A stretch of DNA of 64,000 nucleotides from Linepithema humile (GCF_040581485.1 NC_090128.1:25016931-25080930); one strand, 5' to 3'. Positions 1 to 11,400 are shown, numbered from the stretch's first letter. Made by a program: numbers and translations. The notes: a model not told the origin generated them from the letters alone.

Positions 1-860
1 TTTTTAAATTATAAATCTGCCAGTTATTTTGAAATTAATAAAGAATAAAGTTTGCTTTCTACTTATATTTTTGGAATTAAATTTTCAAAATAGTCGTATA
101 TAAATAAACAAGAAATTTTGAAAAAAAAGAAATACCTAAGGAAAAATATACTCCAAATTTATTAAAGAATATATCTTTAAAAAATAACGAAAAAAAATAA
201 TTCTATAAAATATACGTGTCGAAAATTCTTTCCAAATGACAAAATGTGTTCCACTCCCTTCCCCGATTTCCCGTAATACAATTAGAGTACCATGCCACGG
301 TATTGCGACACCATTTTCCTACTAAAATTAAGCTTCTATATAACATTAAGCTTCTATGCGCGTATCGATACATAAAACACAATCTAGCGTTTTTGCGCAA
401 AGCGTAACACAGATTGCAATTTTAAAATCGGATTGTTACACTCAGATAAATCATGAAACTTGGCGAGTGCTGTAAAAATGCTGTGATAGTGAAACTCGAA
501 AACTTCTATTAATTGCAGATTTTCATACTTAACTATTGAATTCGATATAAATACAAATAGAATCGAAAACAGGCTTAGAATGCAACTCTTCCCCAAATGT
601 GCAAATGTTCATGCAATCTCTAACGAGAGTGTAACAAGCTCTGAATTTTCATCGACGCGAAGAATGAAATCTATGAAATATGATTTTCAAAACAAGTCGT
701 CAAAATTTGCAATCGTGTTTATTGGTAAACTTGAAGTTGATTCTTCTTTTTTTTCATAATTCTTTAACTGACGATATCAAATGTCTCATCAAAATTAGGC
801 TATCCAAATAAAATATTAAAATTTACTTGAAAAATTAAGAGAAAAATTAAATCAGATCTT
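1..860. other. Intergenic, AT-rich, no gene seen
   Basis: Strongly AT-rich with A and T runs. The open frames are short, lack splice sites and have no recognisable product. Downstream of the proposed dco 3' end. Confidence 0.6.
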
Positions 861-864
861 ATTA

Positions 865-870
865 TTTATT
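865..870 (-). terminator. Candidate poly(A) signal for the short dco isoform
   Basis: AATAAA on the minus strand about 370 nt after the exon 8 stop. It is the first canonical hexamer downstream, so the 3' UTR would be about 865-1238. Position only. Confidence 0.4.
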
Positions 871-1238
871 TCCATTCCTAAAACTTAATTAAAAAAAAAA
901 AAATCATTAATGCTTCGAAATTTTTTAATTTATAAAAATAGTTCAAATTTAAATTTAAATTTTGATAAGACTGCAAAATTCAACGACCTTTTTAATATCA
1001 TTATAAATGCATATAAAAACAAAGAAAGTTTTGGATTAATTCTTTCTCCACCAAAACTTTCTTATTATCTACATTACACTAAAAAGACCGAAATAATTAA
1101 TATTTGTAGAAAATAGCTAAACGTCGAATCATTGTTTGTGCAAGCTTACGGTATTTTTCATAAACGTCCGCGGATCTCAGTAGAGCAAGTTATACCCAGT
1201 CGTTTAGTGGATCTAGTCGTTCTATATCGTGTAGCAAC

Positions 1239-1339
1239 TCACTTGGACTTGGGTTGCATTTCTCCTGCAGCGGCTAGAAGCGCGTCTCTACGGTGCAACC
1301 GCATGCTGACTCTTCGTTCTTGGCCACCCGCACCCGATG
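1239..1339 (-). CDS. dco: dco coding exon 8 (conserved C-terminus)
   Basis: Lies behind a strong acceptor (TGATGCTCTCTTTCAG|CA). In the required phase it reads [17 protein letters not shown], then [15 protein letters not shown] and TGA at 1241-1239. VSMRLHR is the conserved block near the C-terminus of CK1 delta and epsilon, so the identification is firm even though exon 7 lies 5.85 kb upstream. The other two frames stop sooner. The stop codon overlaps a GTGAGT that could look like a donor; I take it as chance. Confidence 0.87.
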
Positions 1340-4300
1340 CTGAAAGAGAGCATCAGAAAAAACATAATGCATGAAAAATCGCAAAAGAAATTCAGCCAAC
1401 ATTCCTATGTGTGTGCGTAGTCGTCAACTCGCCGCCACCCTGCCCGTTTCTCGTTAGGATTCGTTATTTTTTGTCAATGTATGTATAAAAGATTAAAAAA
1501 AAAAAAAAAAAACTCTACCGACTCTCTCGGTAATATAGCAGGTTCAAAGGCTTGTACACAAATTCAAAAGCAATCATAAGAGGGGGGGTACAGCAATATC
1601 CGTTCAAAACAGTTCTTCAAAAAAACTTTCAAAACTCTCTGACTCTCTTATAAACTCGCCATGGTATTTCTTGGTCAGTACATTCAATCGTGCAAGTAGC
1701 TCGCCGTAAGAAGAAAACAAGAGGTAAGGAGAAAAAAAAAAAAAAAAAAAAGTCGTAGACAGAGAAGAGCACTCGTTGCATTGCAAAGCACACGTTTTCA
1801 ACTGATCACATTATGTATGTGTGTTTTATACCCACCATGCCGTAAACCTGTAACCTAAGGCTACTTTCGAGACGAGGTGATTTGTATGCAGAAATCGTAA
1901 CAATGCGCAGTTTAACCCGAAGATACATCGCCGCTTCGTGAAATTATTATTTGATCGTATCTAATTTTAATTACAAATTTCAATATGTAACACTTCAAGC
2001 TCAAACATTTCAGAAATTGAAATACTATTCTATATTTTTGGTCAAATTGCACGATAAACAATTTTGGAGAGAGAGAGAGAAATTATAATACACATTTAAC
2101 AAACTCGTTATAACATTTTTAAGTAACTTGGCCACAAACTAATTCAATATTTTCTCGGTTTCGTTGTTTTCACCATCTCATTCTGTTCAAGCAAAAATAC
2201 ATTATTTTGAAGCTTATCGCCACTTCTTACAACTACCGTCGCTATCTTTCGAAACAGCGATAGCAATGCAATATGTTTTTGTAATCGTAAGGATCGAGTC
2301 GTGTACAGGATACACTCGTCGGGTTGATGCGTCAGTAATAATCACATTCGTGTCATCAAGAATGTCATCCGATCGAAATGGACTCGACATCAACCAGGCG
2401 ACGAGGGGAGCGATGGGTAGTCTTTCACCCTTGGCAATTGAAATGGAAAAATTAAATGCATAATCGGAACAAAATAAAAAATAAAACAAATGCAAATGTT
2501 TGGAAAAATGAATTAAAATGTAAGGAATTAGTGTGTACGTCTCTCTTCGTGCACACAGATGATGCAACAAAAATTGAAAGATTAGCCAAAAAGTAGACTT
2601 TTCCCCTTCTCTTGCGCCGACATATTTCGAGGGAGTCCTCGAGGTCTCAGATTATTTCACGCTCAGGTTTTTCCATTCAAGCCAAGTGAGAAATAATTTT
2701 GACAAGGATAATCGACAATGTCGTGTGGTGAAATAAATAAAAAGAGACCAGTCCTTGAATGGAAAAACATTTATTTGCTACTTTCTCTTCATTATCATTA
2801 TCATCATCATCATCATCATTATCATTATCAATAAAAAACAGGCTGATTACAGATTAGGCATACGATATGAAGATCCGTAGACAAGTGAGAAAAAACGGGG
2901 AGAATGGACGACAAAGACGATGCCTGGTGGTAGGTAATCTAGTGCTTAGGAAGAAGTTTGGCAGTGTGTCGTTGCGAGATACTTGATCGTGTTTCGCCTA
3001 AAGGGAGAACCAAAAAAAGTACTCCTTAAATTATAAAAAAGCACGGATAAAGTAGCAAACTAAGACCTTCTCTTCTCTATCTAAGCTTTGGTAATCTTGC
3101 CGCGTCCCCAGAGACGCTTCCGTACAACACATGTGGCGTTTAATTAAATAAAGAGAAAAGAAAAATATCAGGCACTATTGAATTGCGAAGGGTCGACTCG
3201 TCAAACTACTTCTTCCATTTCACCAGAACGTTAAACATTATACAAAGACTAAAGTACGTACGCTTAATTACTTGGCAGTAAGCACGTTGGTTGAAAGCTA
3301 CACTATCGTTACGGGGTACAATTGATTAAATGATGAAAATGTCAATGACTAAAATAAAGGAACACAACATTTTTTTCGTTAAATGCTAAATTATAACTAA
3401 CAACGCGCTCAATGTTTTGAAAACGAGTGGCGCGATAATGCTGTTGTTAACAATATCAAATCGCAGTACGTGCTCATCCTGATTCCTCTGCGAAGTATGA
3501 AAAATATTTTGACGCTTCGTGCTACGAGCTTGATGAGCAATGATAGCAACAAGTCGCAAGATTTCAATTTTAAAGTACAATAAAAACCAGTAGACGTATC
3601 GTGAGCTCTAATTAAAAATGGCTTGAAAATAATTAGAGAGATACAACCTTTAGATCATGTTTCACTATTTGTACAGCATGGCTTCATATATGCTTGTGAA
3701 ACTCTATTTTTAATGTAACGTATGTTATGAAGATTAAAAGTTATCTGATAAATATTTGGTTTCTTTATTTTTATATGCCTTTCGAATGATGTGAAATCGA
3801 TGTAAAATTATTCATAAAAACGCGTTAGCTCATTCATCTCTATCTTTATCATTAATCTTATAAATATGTAAAACGAAGGGAAGAGTGTAAACTAATCAGA
3901 ACTCGAAAGGAACTGTGAAAAATGTTAGTCGTTTTTATCACTTGATCGTACAGCATCGTAGATTAAGTATTTGATAAATAATCATGAATTTGCCGCATTA
4001 GCAAAAAGCAATTGCGAAACGTGAATGAATTTATCGATATTTTAGAATTAAAATCAATACAAGGACAAATTATCTTCATTTGACATTAATTTTTTTGTAC
4101 TTTAATGTTATGAGATGTGTCATGATACTCTTGATTGCTATAGTTCTAAATATTAAATAAAAGAAAAAAATATTTAGAGAGCGAGTGAAGTAAAATACTG
4201 TGCATTATAAAAAAAAAAAAAAAAAATTATCTACGTCGCTGCGAACAAGTTTCGAAATATTTTACGGTAAGTATTATCAGTCTATTAACTTTCGGTCAGT

Positions 4301-7300
4301 CTAAAGAATAAAAAGATCTTCAAGGCAGGAATAAATAAGTTACGAGAAACCGTTAAAGCCATATATCCCTATGTTAATGTCGTTCTCACTCCGTGAACTG
4401 CGCTGTGCGCGATTCTTTTCGTTTCTTTTCAACATTTAACTTTATCAGACAATAAAAGATACTATACATAATTCAAAAGAAATAAAATTTAGGAAGAATT
4501 ATAAAATATTCGTAAAAAAATGAGAATGTTTACGCATAGCACGCGAAAAAATATATCGCCGTAAAATAAATTAACCTTCAAAATAAAATAAGTCAACTTG
4601 AAAACACTTTCAACATACACAACCTTGATTGTTAAAAATATTAACTAACTGAAATAATTTTAAAATTCTTATAAAAGCCGAATTTCTATTCTTTTCTTCA
4701 TGATTGTGTTCTCATTGTAGTTACGCTTGTGGCTGTCCGATAAACGTATTTATGTACACACGTGATTGCCTAATATATGTTAATCACTGTAATTTGGTAT
4801 GTGGATGCCTATCAGTCGCTATCGTAACGTAAAACCTAAACAATAAGGGCGAAACAAAACCTCGTCTAGTTGTTGCGGCAAGAATGCGCGACATTAAGAA
4901 ATCTTCCGATACACTTTCCGAGAGATTTAAGTGCATCGATTCCGCGTGTGAGGCCGCGATATATAAAACTATCAAATTAATTATGTGCACTAGACACACG
5001 TACATTGTATATATGCATGGTAGAAAAATCGTACTTAGGACTCGAAACATTTCACGTCAACCGTTGTACAATCCGAGGCGATCGGATTCGCTTCTATTTG
5101 CGATTTAAGGCAATCTTTATTCGTGTAAACGGCCAAGATTTCAATGCGACTAATCGCACGGATAATTCGACGGAGTCGAAAAGATGTCCATTGTGAACAT
5201 CATTGTATATATATATATATATGTATATAGTACCGTATGAAAATATACGCACAAAATGCACAGGTTGTGAGAAAAATCACGCCTTATATCTCCTCAAAAA
5301 TATCTCTCATTTCCGGAGTCGATCCGGTCATCGAAATCTTGGTGTGGTTTTTTGCACGAGAGAATAGAGATAGATCGCTCGGTACGTGATGTAAGAGGAC
5401 GCGTTTGTATCGTAGTACGAAGACTCCGTGTGAAATCTGTTCCGCTCCTAAATGCAGAGGCAGACGAAAATGTCGAAGAGGATGCCCTTGAGAATCTCGA
5501 GATTGCCCTGCCGCTTGCCGTGAGCCAGGGAATCGCTGGAGTTCGTGCCGTGGCTAAGAGCGTCCAGATCGTCTCCGGTTAGCCATTCGATGTAGCGCTC
5601 CCGCTTCTCCGCGTCGATTTCCGACGGCTGCAGACCGTCCGTATGACTCATATGTTGCAGATTCTGCAGGTACAATCTGCCGAGTTGGCTGATGGAGAAT
5701 CCGATCTCCAAACTGTCCTTATTGCCGCTCACGGTCTCCTGCGTGGCGACGCTCGCCACGGGATCCACGAGTCTCGATTGCACCGGTTCGGCAGTGTTTG
5801 GAAGACTGTCGGATCGCAACGACGACTCGCTCGCGTCCGAATTACTTTGCCTTGCGTTCTTTTCGGTGCCCACGTTGAAAGGATTATTCGAATCGCCCGT
5901 CACGCGAAACGTACTATCCCCGAGGTGCGCATCCTCGAAGCGATCGGCAGCAAAGTTGTGCGCAACAGCATCCACCTGATCGAAAGAACCGAGATTGGAC
6001 TGGGCGGGAGCACGACTGGCCAGCGCGCTTGGCGTTTGTTCAAAAAAATCAATGTCTTTCTGACGCCTCTGTAAAAAATATTCGCACTTCTCCTGATCGG
6101 TCTGAGGATATTGGCCGTTAATCGGCTGCTCCTCTCGCTTCAGGAGGTCTTGGCGCTTCTCGCGCTCCCTGGGCAAAAAATGCAAGGTTCTACCGACTCG
6201 TTGGAAAAAGCTGGGCAGCTTGCGCGTCTTGTGCGCTACCGCGTCGACGGACTTCTTCATTGACTTCTGCGAATCGAGACTCCTCTGTTTGATGTGAAAG
6301 AAGGTGGTTTTCGGTCGCTCCTCCGGCAGGAGATCTAGACTTTTGCAATCCGCGGCCGGTAGATCGACGCTTCTCTCGAGCGTCTCTAAGCTCCTGTACG
6401 TCTTATCCTTATTGCGAAAAGAGAAGTTTCGCCGTTTGCTAGTGGAAGCCTCCTGCAACATCTCGACGCTGCTCTTTTTAAAGATCTCACCCTCTTTCTC
6501 GAGGAACTCGACGTTTCCCGAGTCGCGACGCATCTCGTAAGCCATGGTGAGACGCCGTACACCGCCTGTCGCGGGACACCTGAGCTTCTTCTCACCGTCG
6601 TAATCGGCCTTCTCTTTGTCCGGGCCGCCGAAGCAGTTCATCGAGCCGCCCGAGGTCGCCGCGGCGTCGTCCGCGTCCTCCATCGCTCGCCGAGCGCAAT
6701 TCGAGCCACCCGTCTCTAAATCCTCGAACATCACCACCTCGCGATCTACGTCTTTCTCAGTTTTATGCCCATGAAAAAAATAACTCTGCTTATCGAGCTG
6801 ACGAGACGCCGTGTTCGGGCTCCTCTCGCGCATTCTACCTATCGTCGGCTGATAATAATCGCGCGACGTGGCCGCGGGATTCAACTCCGCGGTATGATTA
6901 GATCCTAACTCACGTGTACGCCCTAAATTGAGACCGGCCAAGTCTAGAGAGGCCGCCGCGTCCAGCGGCGGCGGCGGCGGCGGCACCGCCCTACTACCTG
7001 GCGTAGTTGACTTAAATGTACTGAATTGACACGGATTTGCCACGCGTGTTCCGGCGGAGACGGTGGCTGTCTCATTGCCGCCAGGCGCAGGCTGCTGCGA
7101 GTGTCCGACTGTCACATTGCGTTGCGTTTTCCGCTCGGCAATAGCAAAATTCTGTTTGCTTGCGCAGAATTGTTGGTAGAATTGTATTTTACCTTGAAGA
7201 TCACTCTTGTCCTGATTGTCCTGGTCGCCACGAGTCTCCATCTCGCGTTTCTGCCGGATTGCTCGCAGACTTGCGTTCGGTCCAAGCGTCGGGCCCACCG

Positions 7301-10300
7301 TCGCTACGGACGCGTTCGGCAAACATTGCCGCGTGTAGGGCCTGAAAACAGACACATTTGTAGAAGAAAACGTACAAGATAATTACGAAGGATACAAGTC
7401 AAGTGCACAACATACTATAAAGTAATAAAACTAAATAAAATATAGTATAATAGAACGATGGATTCCAGAAAAACTGTGTCAATCTTTTTATAATTATTCT
7501 TAGAAACTATTGTATATTAGCTAGCTTCGTGAAATATGTAAGTCTCGATTAGGTCTCATAATTATTCAAATTGCATGTCATTAGACCATTAAGATTCTAA
7601 AGATAAAAAGTTTTAAGTAAAAAATTAAGTAGTAGAATAAAAGATGCCTGTGAATTATATTGTTCATTACTTCTGTCGCGGCCGTTTCTCGATTCAGTGC
7701 CCCAGACGCCAAAAATAGAGTACGCTTGCGAGCAATGAAATGACCATGCTATTTATAAACATGAAAAGGCGGTATGGTGTAAGATGCAATCACTAACAGG
7801 CCGCCAGTTTAATAGCTGAGAATTTTTCGGTACATCTTTTAAGGCACTTTGTTTCCTCACGGCAGTCATATTGAACTGAGCAAGAAATCATGCCAAATTT
7901 TTTTGTCGCACTATATGTAGAAATAAATTAGTTCTTTCGTCTTCTTAGTTCTTTCGTCATCACTCGTGTACGATATAAATAATTAAATACTAAAAACTTC
8001 CTGCTCGTCAAGTTCTAATAAATAGCTGTAAGTTGATCAATTGTCGTCGAGTCTATTTTCGCTGAAAACGTACAACATATGTAGGCTAAATTATACATTT
8101 AATTCTGCTAATGCAGGACAATAAAGCGGAAAGTTTCAGATATATTTTATTAATCTATACTACCAAACGTAAGTGATGATATACAAAAGACTAATTTAAT
8201 GTCGACGTATATTGCAGGGAAAAATTTACATAACTCTTTGCTTTTGATATAATAATTCAACATAATTACAATGAGAAAATAAAAATCTTAATAATTGCAA
8301 AAGCACCGACCTTGATCGATGTTCTTGATCGTTGTTGGTCCCGGAAGGCAGCGCCGCGTTAGACGGCTGCGAGTGCATGGGCGCTTGCTGCGCGGAGGGT
8401 AATGTCGGTTGTCTCGCGTTACCGAACTTCAACATATTCCAGTCGAAGACGTAGTCGTAGGTGAAGCCCTGACCGTGGAACAGCGTTCGGAAAAGCTGTC
8501 GGAGATGCGAGTAATCCGGCCTCTCCTCGAAACGTAAGTCTCGACAATATCTTAGATACGACGCGAACTCAACTGCAATAATGAACAAAATATTCGCATA
8601 ATAATAGAAGCGAAAAACAGTAGATAAATGTTTTGTAGAACGTGCGTAATATTGTTACATATGCTGACATAAACTGCGAAGACTTACCGGGATAACCCTT
8701 GCAGAGTTCTTCTACAGGAGTGGACATTTTCTTCTCGGAAATGCGTTCATACTTTTGCCTCTTAGTCGCTGCTTTCAATCCCTGCCAAGGTAAACTACCC
8801 CTATTGAAGTACATGAGGACATAGCCCAGAGATTCAAGATCGTCCCGCCGTGACTGCTCAATCCCCAAGTGTGTGTTTATACTCGCGTATCTGTCATAAT
8901 AAATTAGACAATATTATAACGTCACAATATAGTGAACCTGGCGATAATCAGGATATAATCATTGATCTGGCTAACCTGGCCGTCCCCGTCAGATTCTTGT
9001 TTTCTCGATAAGGTATATGCTTGTGTGTGCGCCCATCACGATACTTCTTGGCCAGTCCAAAATCTATGATGTAAACTAGGTTTCCCTTTTTTCCCAGACC
9101 CATCAGAAAGTTGTCCGGCTTAATATCACGATGAATGAAGTTGCGACTGTGAATGTAATCTGTTCTACTTATCTGTAGAACATAGAAGTTAAAGCACTGT
9201 TATTATAACTGTACACTGCAGTTCATATAATGTGCGCATGCTTCATGCTTCAAAGATCATACGCAGAGATAAATAAACTATTTACTCAATGTTTCACTTA
9301 TAATTGTCTATGCTGGATGGTATTCGTCTAATTGGTAACACTATTTACTTTATAAAACACAGACATTTTTCCTGAATCCACAAGTGCACCTAAGTGCACT
9401 TGCAAAGCTTACAAATAAAACTAATTAATGTCCATATCCTTTTTATTCAATCCTACACCAAAACATAAAAATATCTTTATAAATATATATATAACTCAAT
9501 AACTGTTTAATGTAACTTTAACATACTAATTAAAATAATATATTGAGAAAGAAAAAGACATTTGTTGGAGAATATGAATGATTCTTGGCAAATCATATAA
9601 TGACATATTTCCCTGAAAATAAACTAATAAATACTTGAACATAATCGTAACATGACCTTTGGACGCACAATAAGACGTGTGTTTTAAAGAGCACTCTGTG
9701 CAAATACATTGAAGTAGCTTCATATGAGAAAAATAAAATGGAAGTTATCTCTGTTAGCCTTTTATCTCAGAATACAGAGAGAAAGACATGGATATAGTAT
9801 AAATAGAATCCTGTCTTGCAATGCATAATAAAATAGCAAAAAATGACAAACTCCAATAAATAAGATACTTCTCCAAATAATCAGTCTCTAAAAAATAATC
9901 ATACAATGAATAATTACACATCTAGTGAATTAATTAGTGATTTAAAAATAGATAATATAATCTAACATTTGCATTTTTAATTTTGATAAAAGTAACCACT
10001 TATCATTCATATTCATACATTCTGCAGATATAGTTTACCTTTATAATAAAAAATATGTTTATTTACCAATTGATCAGCAAGGAGCAGCACTGTTTTCAGA
10101 GTAAAACGTCTTGAACAAAAATTAAATAAGTCCTCCAGTGATGGTCCGAGTAATTCCATCACCATCACATTATAGTCACCTTCCGAACCACACCACTTTA
10201 TAGTAGGTATTCCAACTAGAATGTTAAGAATAAAGAAATTTGTATTGTTATACAAATATATTTGTTGTTGTATTATTAACTCGTGATAAATAGAAAGCAA

Positions 10301-11400
10301 AAGATAATAAACTATATCAGTATAAAGTAATATCAGAATACTTCCTATGAAAAGATTATGAAACTCTTTTGCTAGTGAAAGTGACAAAAGTGATAAAATA
10401 ATTATAAGTGTTTAATAATGACAATGTGATGAGAATGTTAAAATAATGAAAAATGTGTATGATTCCTTATAAAATTTAACAATTATATGCTTTTCACTAG
10501 AGAAAATGTGAACAATCTATATCTTTACATACTTTTGTACAGTTCTTTGTTTCTTTTTTTAAAGAAAGTTTTACAAATAACTAAATATTTGCTATTGCAA
10601 TTGAAACTTCTATGTTACTGAATTGACAAATTTTTCTTTATATATGTTAGAATTATAAAGAAATGCAAGAATAAACAGATATCAAAGATATACAGACACA
10701 CGTCACATTGGTATGAAAGGAAAGATATTGGATCAGCTGTCCACTAAATGAGAGCACTTCCGATAGCTGCTGGTACAAAATAAACATTCGATTAACACAC
10801 AGAAATATTGATTTACTTACCGCCTCCTTGCATCATCTTGTAAAACTTGGACTCTATATGCAGCTGCGGATGTCGCGTCTTTATGCATTCTAACTTGATG
10901 GCGACTTCCTCGCCCGTGGAAATATTGGTACCTGTGAATAAAGAGATTTAAAAATAAAGAGCCTGTTTACACACATACGTATGCACACACATACACACAT
11001 ACATATACATAATATTCACACATGGCACAAAATAAGAAAGACAAAGAAAAAGGACAAATGGAGAAACAATAAGAAAGAAGAAAGTGGAGGTAGAATAAAA
11101 AGAAAAGAGAGAAAAGTGGAAATAACACAAGTTGGCGCGGAGTTTCACGCTTTTCGTGCATGGAATACACGAGATATTCCGTATATTCGGAAAAGGATGG
11201 ATGGAGAGGGGGGGGGGGGTGAAGGGAGAAAACGGGAGGGGGAGGATGGCATCGAGTGGCAAGCTCTGCGAGGAACTCTCGCTCGCTCGCTCGCTCGTTC
11301 GCTCGCGCGCACAAGAAGCCTTACCTAGGTAAATGTCGCCGAAGGAGCCGCTCCCGATTTTCCGTCCGAGCCGGTACTTGTTACCAACACGCAGCTCCAT
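1239..11400 (-). CDS. dco: Casein kinase 1 delta/epsilon (discs overgrown), short isoform, 8 coding exons, 415 aa
   Basis: Ser/Thr protein kinase of the CK1 delta/epsilon group. In flies the family phosphorylates Period in the clock and acts in Wnt, Hedgehog and Hippo signalling; that role is family knowledge, not seen here. Coding exons on the minus strand: 11400-11325, 10931-10821, 10215-10067, 9172-8976, 8890-8688, 8572-8311, 7341-7193 and 1339-1239. All joins are GT-AG and phase-consistent, giving 1,248 nt. The start follows the family consensus [16 protein letters not shown]. Visible residues are the glycine loop GSGSFG (17-21 region), Lys38 in EVAIKLE, the catalytic loop HRDIKPDN with Asp128, DFG at 149-151 and the CK1-specific SINTHLG segment. 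The regulatory tail (about 300-415) ends with VSMRLHRR and MQPKSK. The 415-aa length matches vertebrate CK1 delta/epsilon (415/416), which supports the last two exons. Certainty is very high for the kinase and high for the tail. Confidence 0.93.
2667..2768. repeat. Perfect 15-bp inverted repeat, 72 bp apart
   Basis: GTTTTTCCATTCAAG at 2667-2681 and its exact reverse complement at 2754-2768. It lies in dco intron 7, next to an AATAAA on the minus strand at 2770-2775. Confidence 0.75.
2791..2831. repeat. ATC/ATT microsatellite
   Basis: Trinucleotide-like run of ATTATC and ATC units. Confidence 0.9.
5116..5121 (-). terminator. Candidate poly(A) signal for the long dco isoform
   Basis: AATAAA on the minus strand, about 330 nt after the stop of the long terminal exon. 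It is the first canonical hexamer met downstream. Position only; no transcript end is known. Confidence 0.4.
5448..7341 (-). CDS. dco: Alternative long terminal exon of dco: 631 codons, predicted 963-aa kinase isoform
   Basis: Exon 7 is open in the same frame past its GTAAAA donor, with no stop until 5450-5448. If the donor is skipped the kinase keeps residues 1-382 and gains 581 new residues in place of the 33 encoded by exon 8. The tail has no domain I recognise. It has a run of six prolines (about 453-458), many Ser/Thr and acidic patches, basic stretches (for example [14 protein letters not shown] and [17 protein letters not shown]) and a more ordered-looking end ([17 protein letters not shown], then [17 protein letters not shown]). 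A stop-free run of 1.9 kb in this genome is unlikely by chance. A separate nested gene that merely shares the frame is the main alternative. Confidence 0.72.
7193..7341 (-). CDS. dco: dco coding exon 7, short form (tail)
   Basis: Starts after a good acceptor (TGTCTGTTTTCAG|GCCC). Encodes [20 protein letters not shown] and a charged segment ending [10 protein letters not shown]. The donor CAAG|GTAAAA leaves phase 1, which is what exon 8 needs. The donor is weak, and the frame stays open beyond it (see the long isoform). Confidence 0.8.
7342..8310 (-). other. dco intron 6
   Basis: Bounded by GTCGGT and TTTTCAG. AT-rich; no other exon seen. It contains the short read-through frame from exon 6 to the stop at 8226. 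Confidence 0.7.
8311..8572 (-). CDS. dco: dco coding exon 6 (end of kinase domain and start of tail)
   Basis: Encodes [20 protein letters not shown], then [18 protein letters not shown], the end of the CK1 kinase domain, followed by a Pro/Ser/Gln-rich tail ending EHRSR. The donor AAG|GTCGGT is weak (C at +3). If it is not used the frame continues to a stop at 8228-8226, which would give a protein of about 360 residues. Splicing to 7341 restores the frame exactly (AG|G = Arg333). Confidence 0.9.
8688..8890 (-). CDS. dco: dco coding exon 5 (CK1 SINTHLG segment, helices F-G)
   Basis: Encodes [20 protein letters not shown], then [20 protein letters not shown] and the [12 protein letters not shown] segment, ending CKGYP. 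The SIN sequence replaces the usual APE motif in CK1 kinases. Acceptor ATGACAG|AT, donor CCCG|GTAAGT. Leaves in phase 1. Confidence 0.95.
8976..9172 (-). CDS. dco: dco coding exon 4 (catalytic loop and DFG)
   Basis: Encodes [20 protein letters not shown], the [10 protein letters not shown] activation region and [13 protein letters not shown]. Contains catalytic Asp128 and the metal-binding Asp149. Acceptor TTCTACAG|AT, donor CCAG|GTTAGC. Leaves in phase 2. Confidence 0.95.
9173..10066 (-). other. dco intron 3
   Basis: AT-rich intron between GTAAAT and TCTACAG. No coding signal seen. Confidence 0.75.
10067..10215 (-). CDS. dco: dco coding exon 3 (hinge and helix D/E)
   Basis: Encodes [20 protein letters not shown] and the hinge [18 protein letters not shown], then LLLADQL. 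Acceptor ACATTCTAG|TT, donor TTG|GTAAAT. Leaves in phase 0. Confidence 0.95.
10216..10820 (-). other. dco intron 2
   Basis: AT-rich intron between GTAAGT and CATTCTAG. No coding signal seen. Confidence 0.75.
10821..10931 (-). CDS. dco: dco coding exon 2 (ATP-anchoring lysine)
   Basis: Encodes [16 protein letters not shown] and on to KMMQGG, including the invariant Lys38 and the Glu52 helix (HIESKFYK). Acceptor ATTCACAG|GT, donor GCG|GTAAGT. Enters and leaves in phase 1. Confidence 0.95.
10932..11324 (-). other. dco intron 1 with simple repeats
   Basis: Short intron. Near its 3' end on the minus strand lie CA/TA repeats (about 10970-11010). Near its 5' end lie a G run (about 11209-11219) and a GCTC tetranucleotide array (about 11276-11306). 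The open frames seen here are products of these simple repeats. Confidence 0.7.
11276..11306. repeat. GCTC tetranucleotide array
   Basis: Successive GCTC units with one GTTC variant, in dco intron 1 close to the exon 1 donor. Confidence 0.85.
11325..11400 (-). CDS. dco: dco coding exon 1 (start codon to glycine loop)
   Basis: Encodes the first 25 residues and one base of Gly26: [20 protein letters not shown] and DIYL. The ATG at 11400-11398 sits in a good context (ACG before, G after). The donor is TAG|GTAAGG. The exon ends in phase 1. The 5' UTR extends upstream into GC-rich DNA. Confidence 0.95.

Larger units (their letters stand above)
1340..5447 (-). other. dco intron 7 and 3' UTR of the long isoform
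   Basis: No further exon found. It holds A runs (1496-1511, 1733-1750, 4209-4225), an ATC/ATT microsatellite at 2791-2831, a 15-bp inverted repeat at 2667-2768 and a TA run near 5209-5222. The part from about 5100 to 5447 is probably 3' UTR of the long dco transcript. A slightly GC-richer patch at 2220-2450 has an open frame on both strands but no convincing splice sites. Confidence 0.55.

Noticed and set aside
1231..1240. GTGAGT overlapping the dco stop codon as a possible donor
   Set aside because: The reading frame ends at the TGA it contains, the total length fits CK1 delta/epsilon at 415 aa, and no downstream exon was seen.
2214..2570. 118-codon minus-strand frame and overlapping 99-codon plus-strand frame in dco intron 7
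   Set aside because: Somewhat GC-richer than its surroundings, but no acceptor/donor pair in a useful phase and no family resemblance.
5643..7382. Plus-strand frames opposite the long dco terminal exon
   Set aside because: Shorter, overlapping shadows of the 1.9-kb minus-strand frame.
10967..11328. Frames of about 115 codons on both strands in dco intron 1
   Set aside because: Made of CA, GCTC and G/A-rich simple repeats inside a clear intron.
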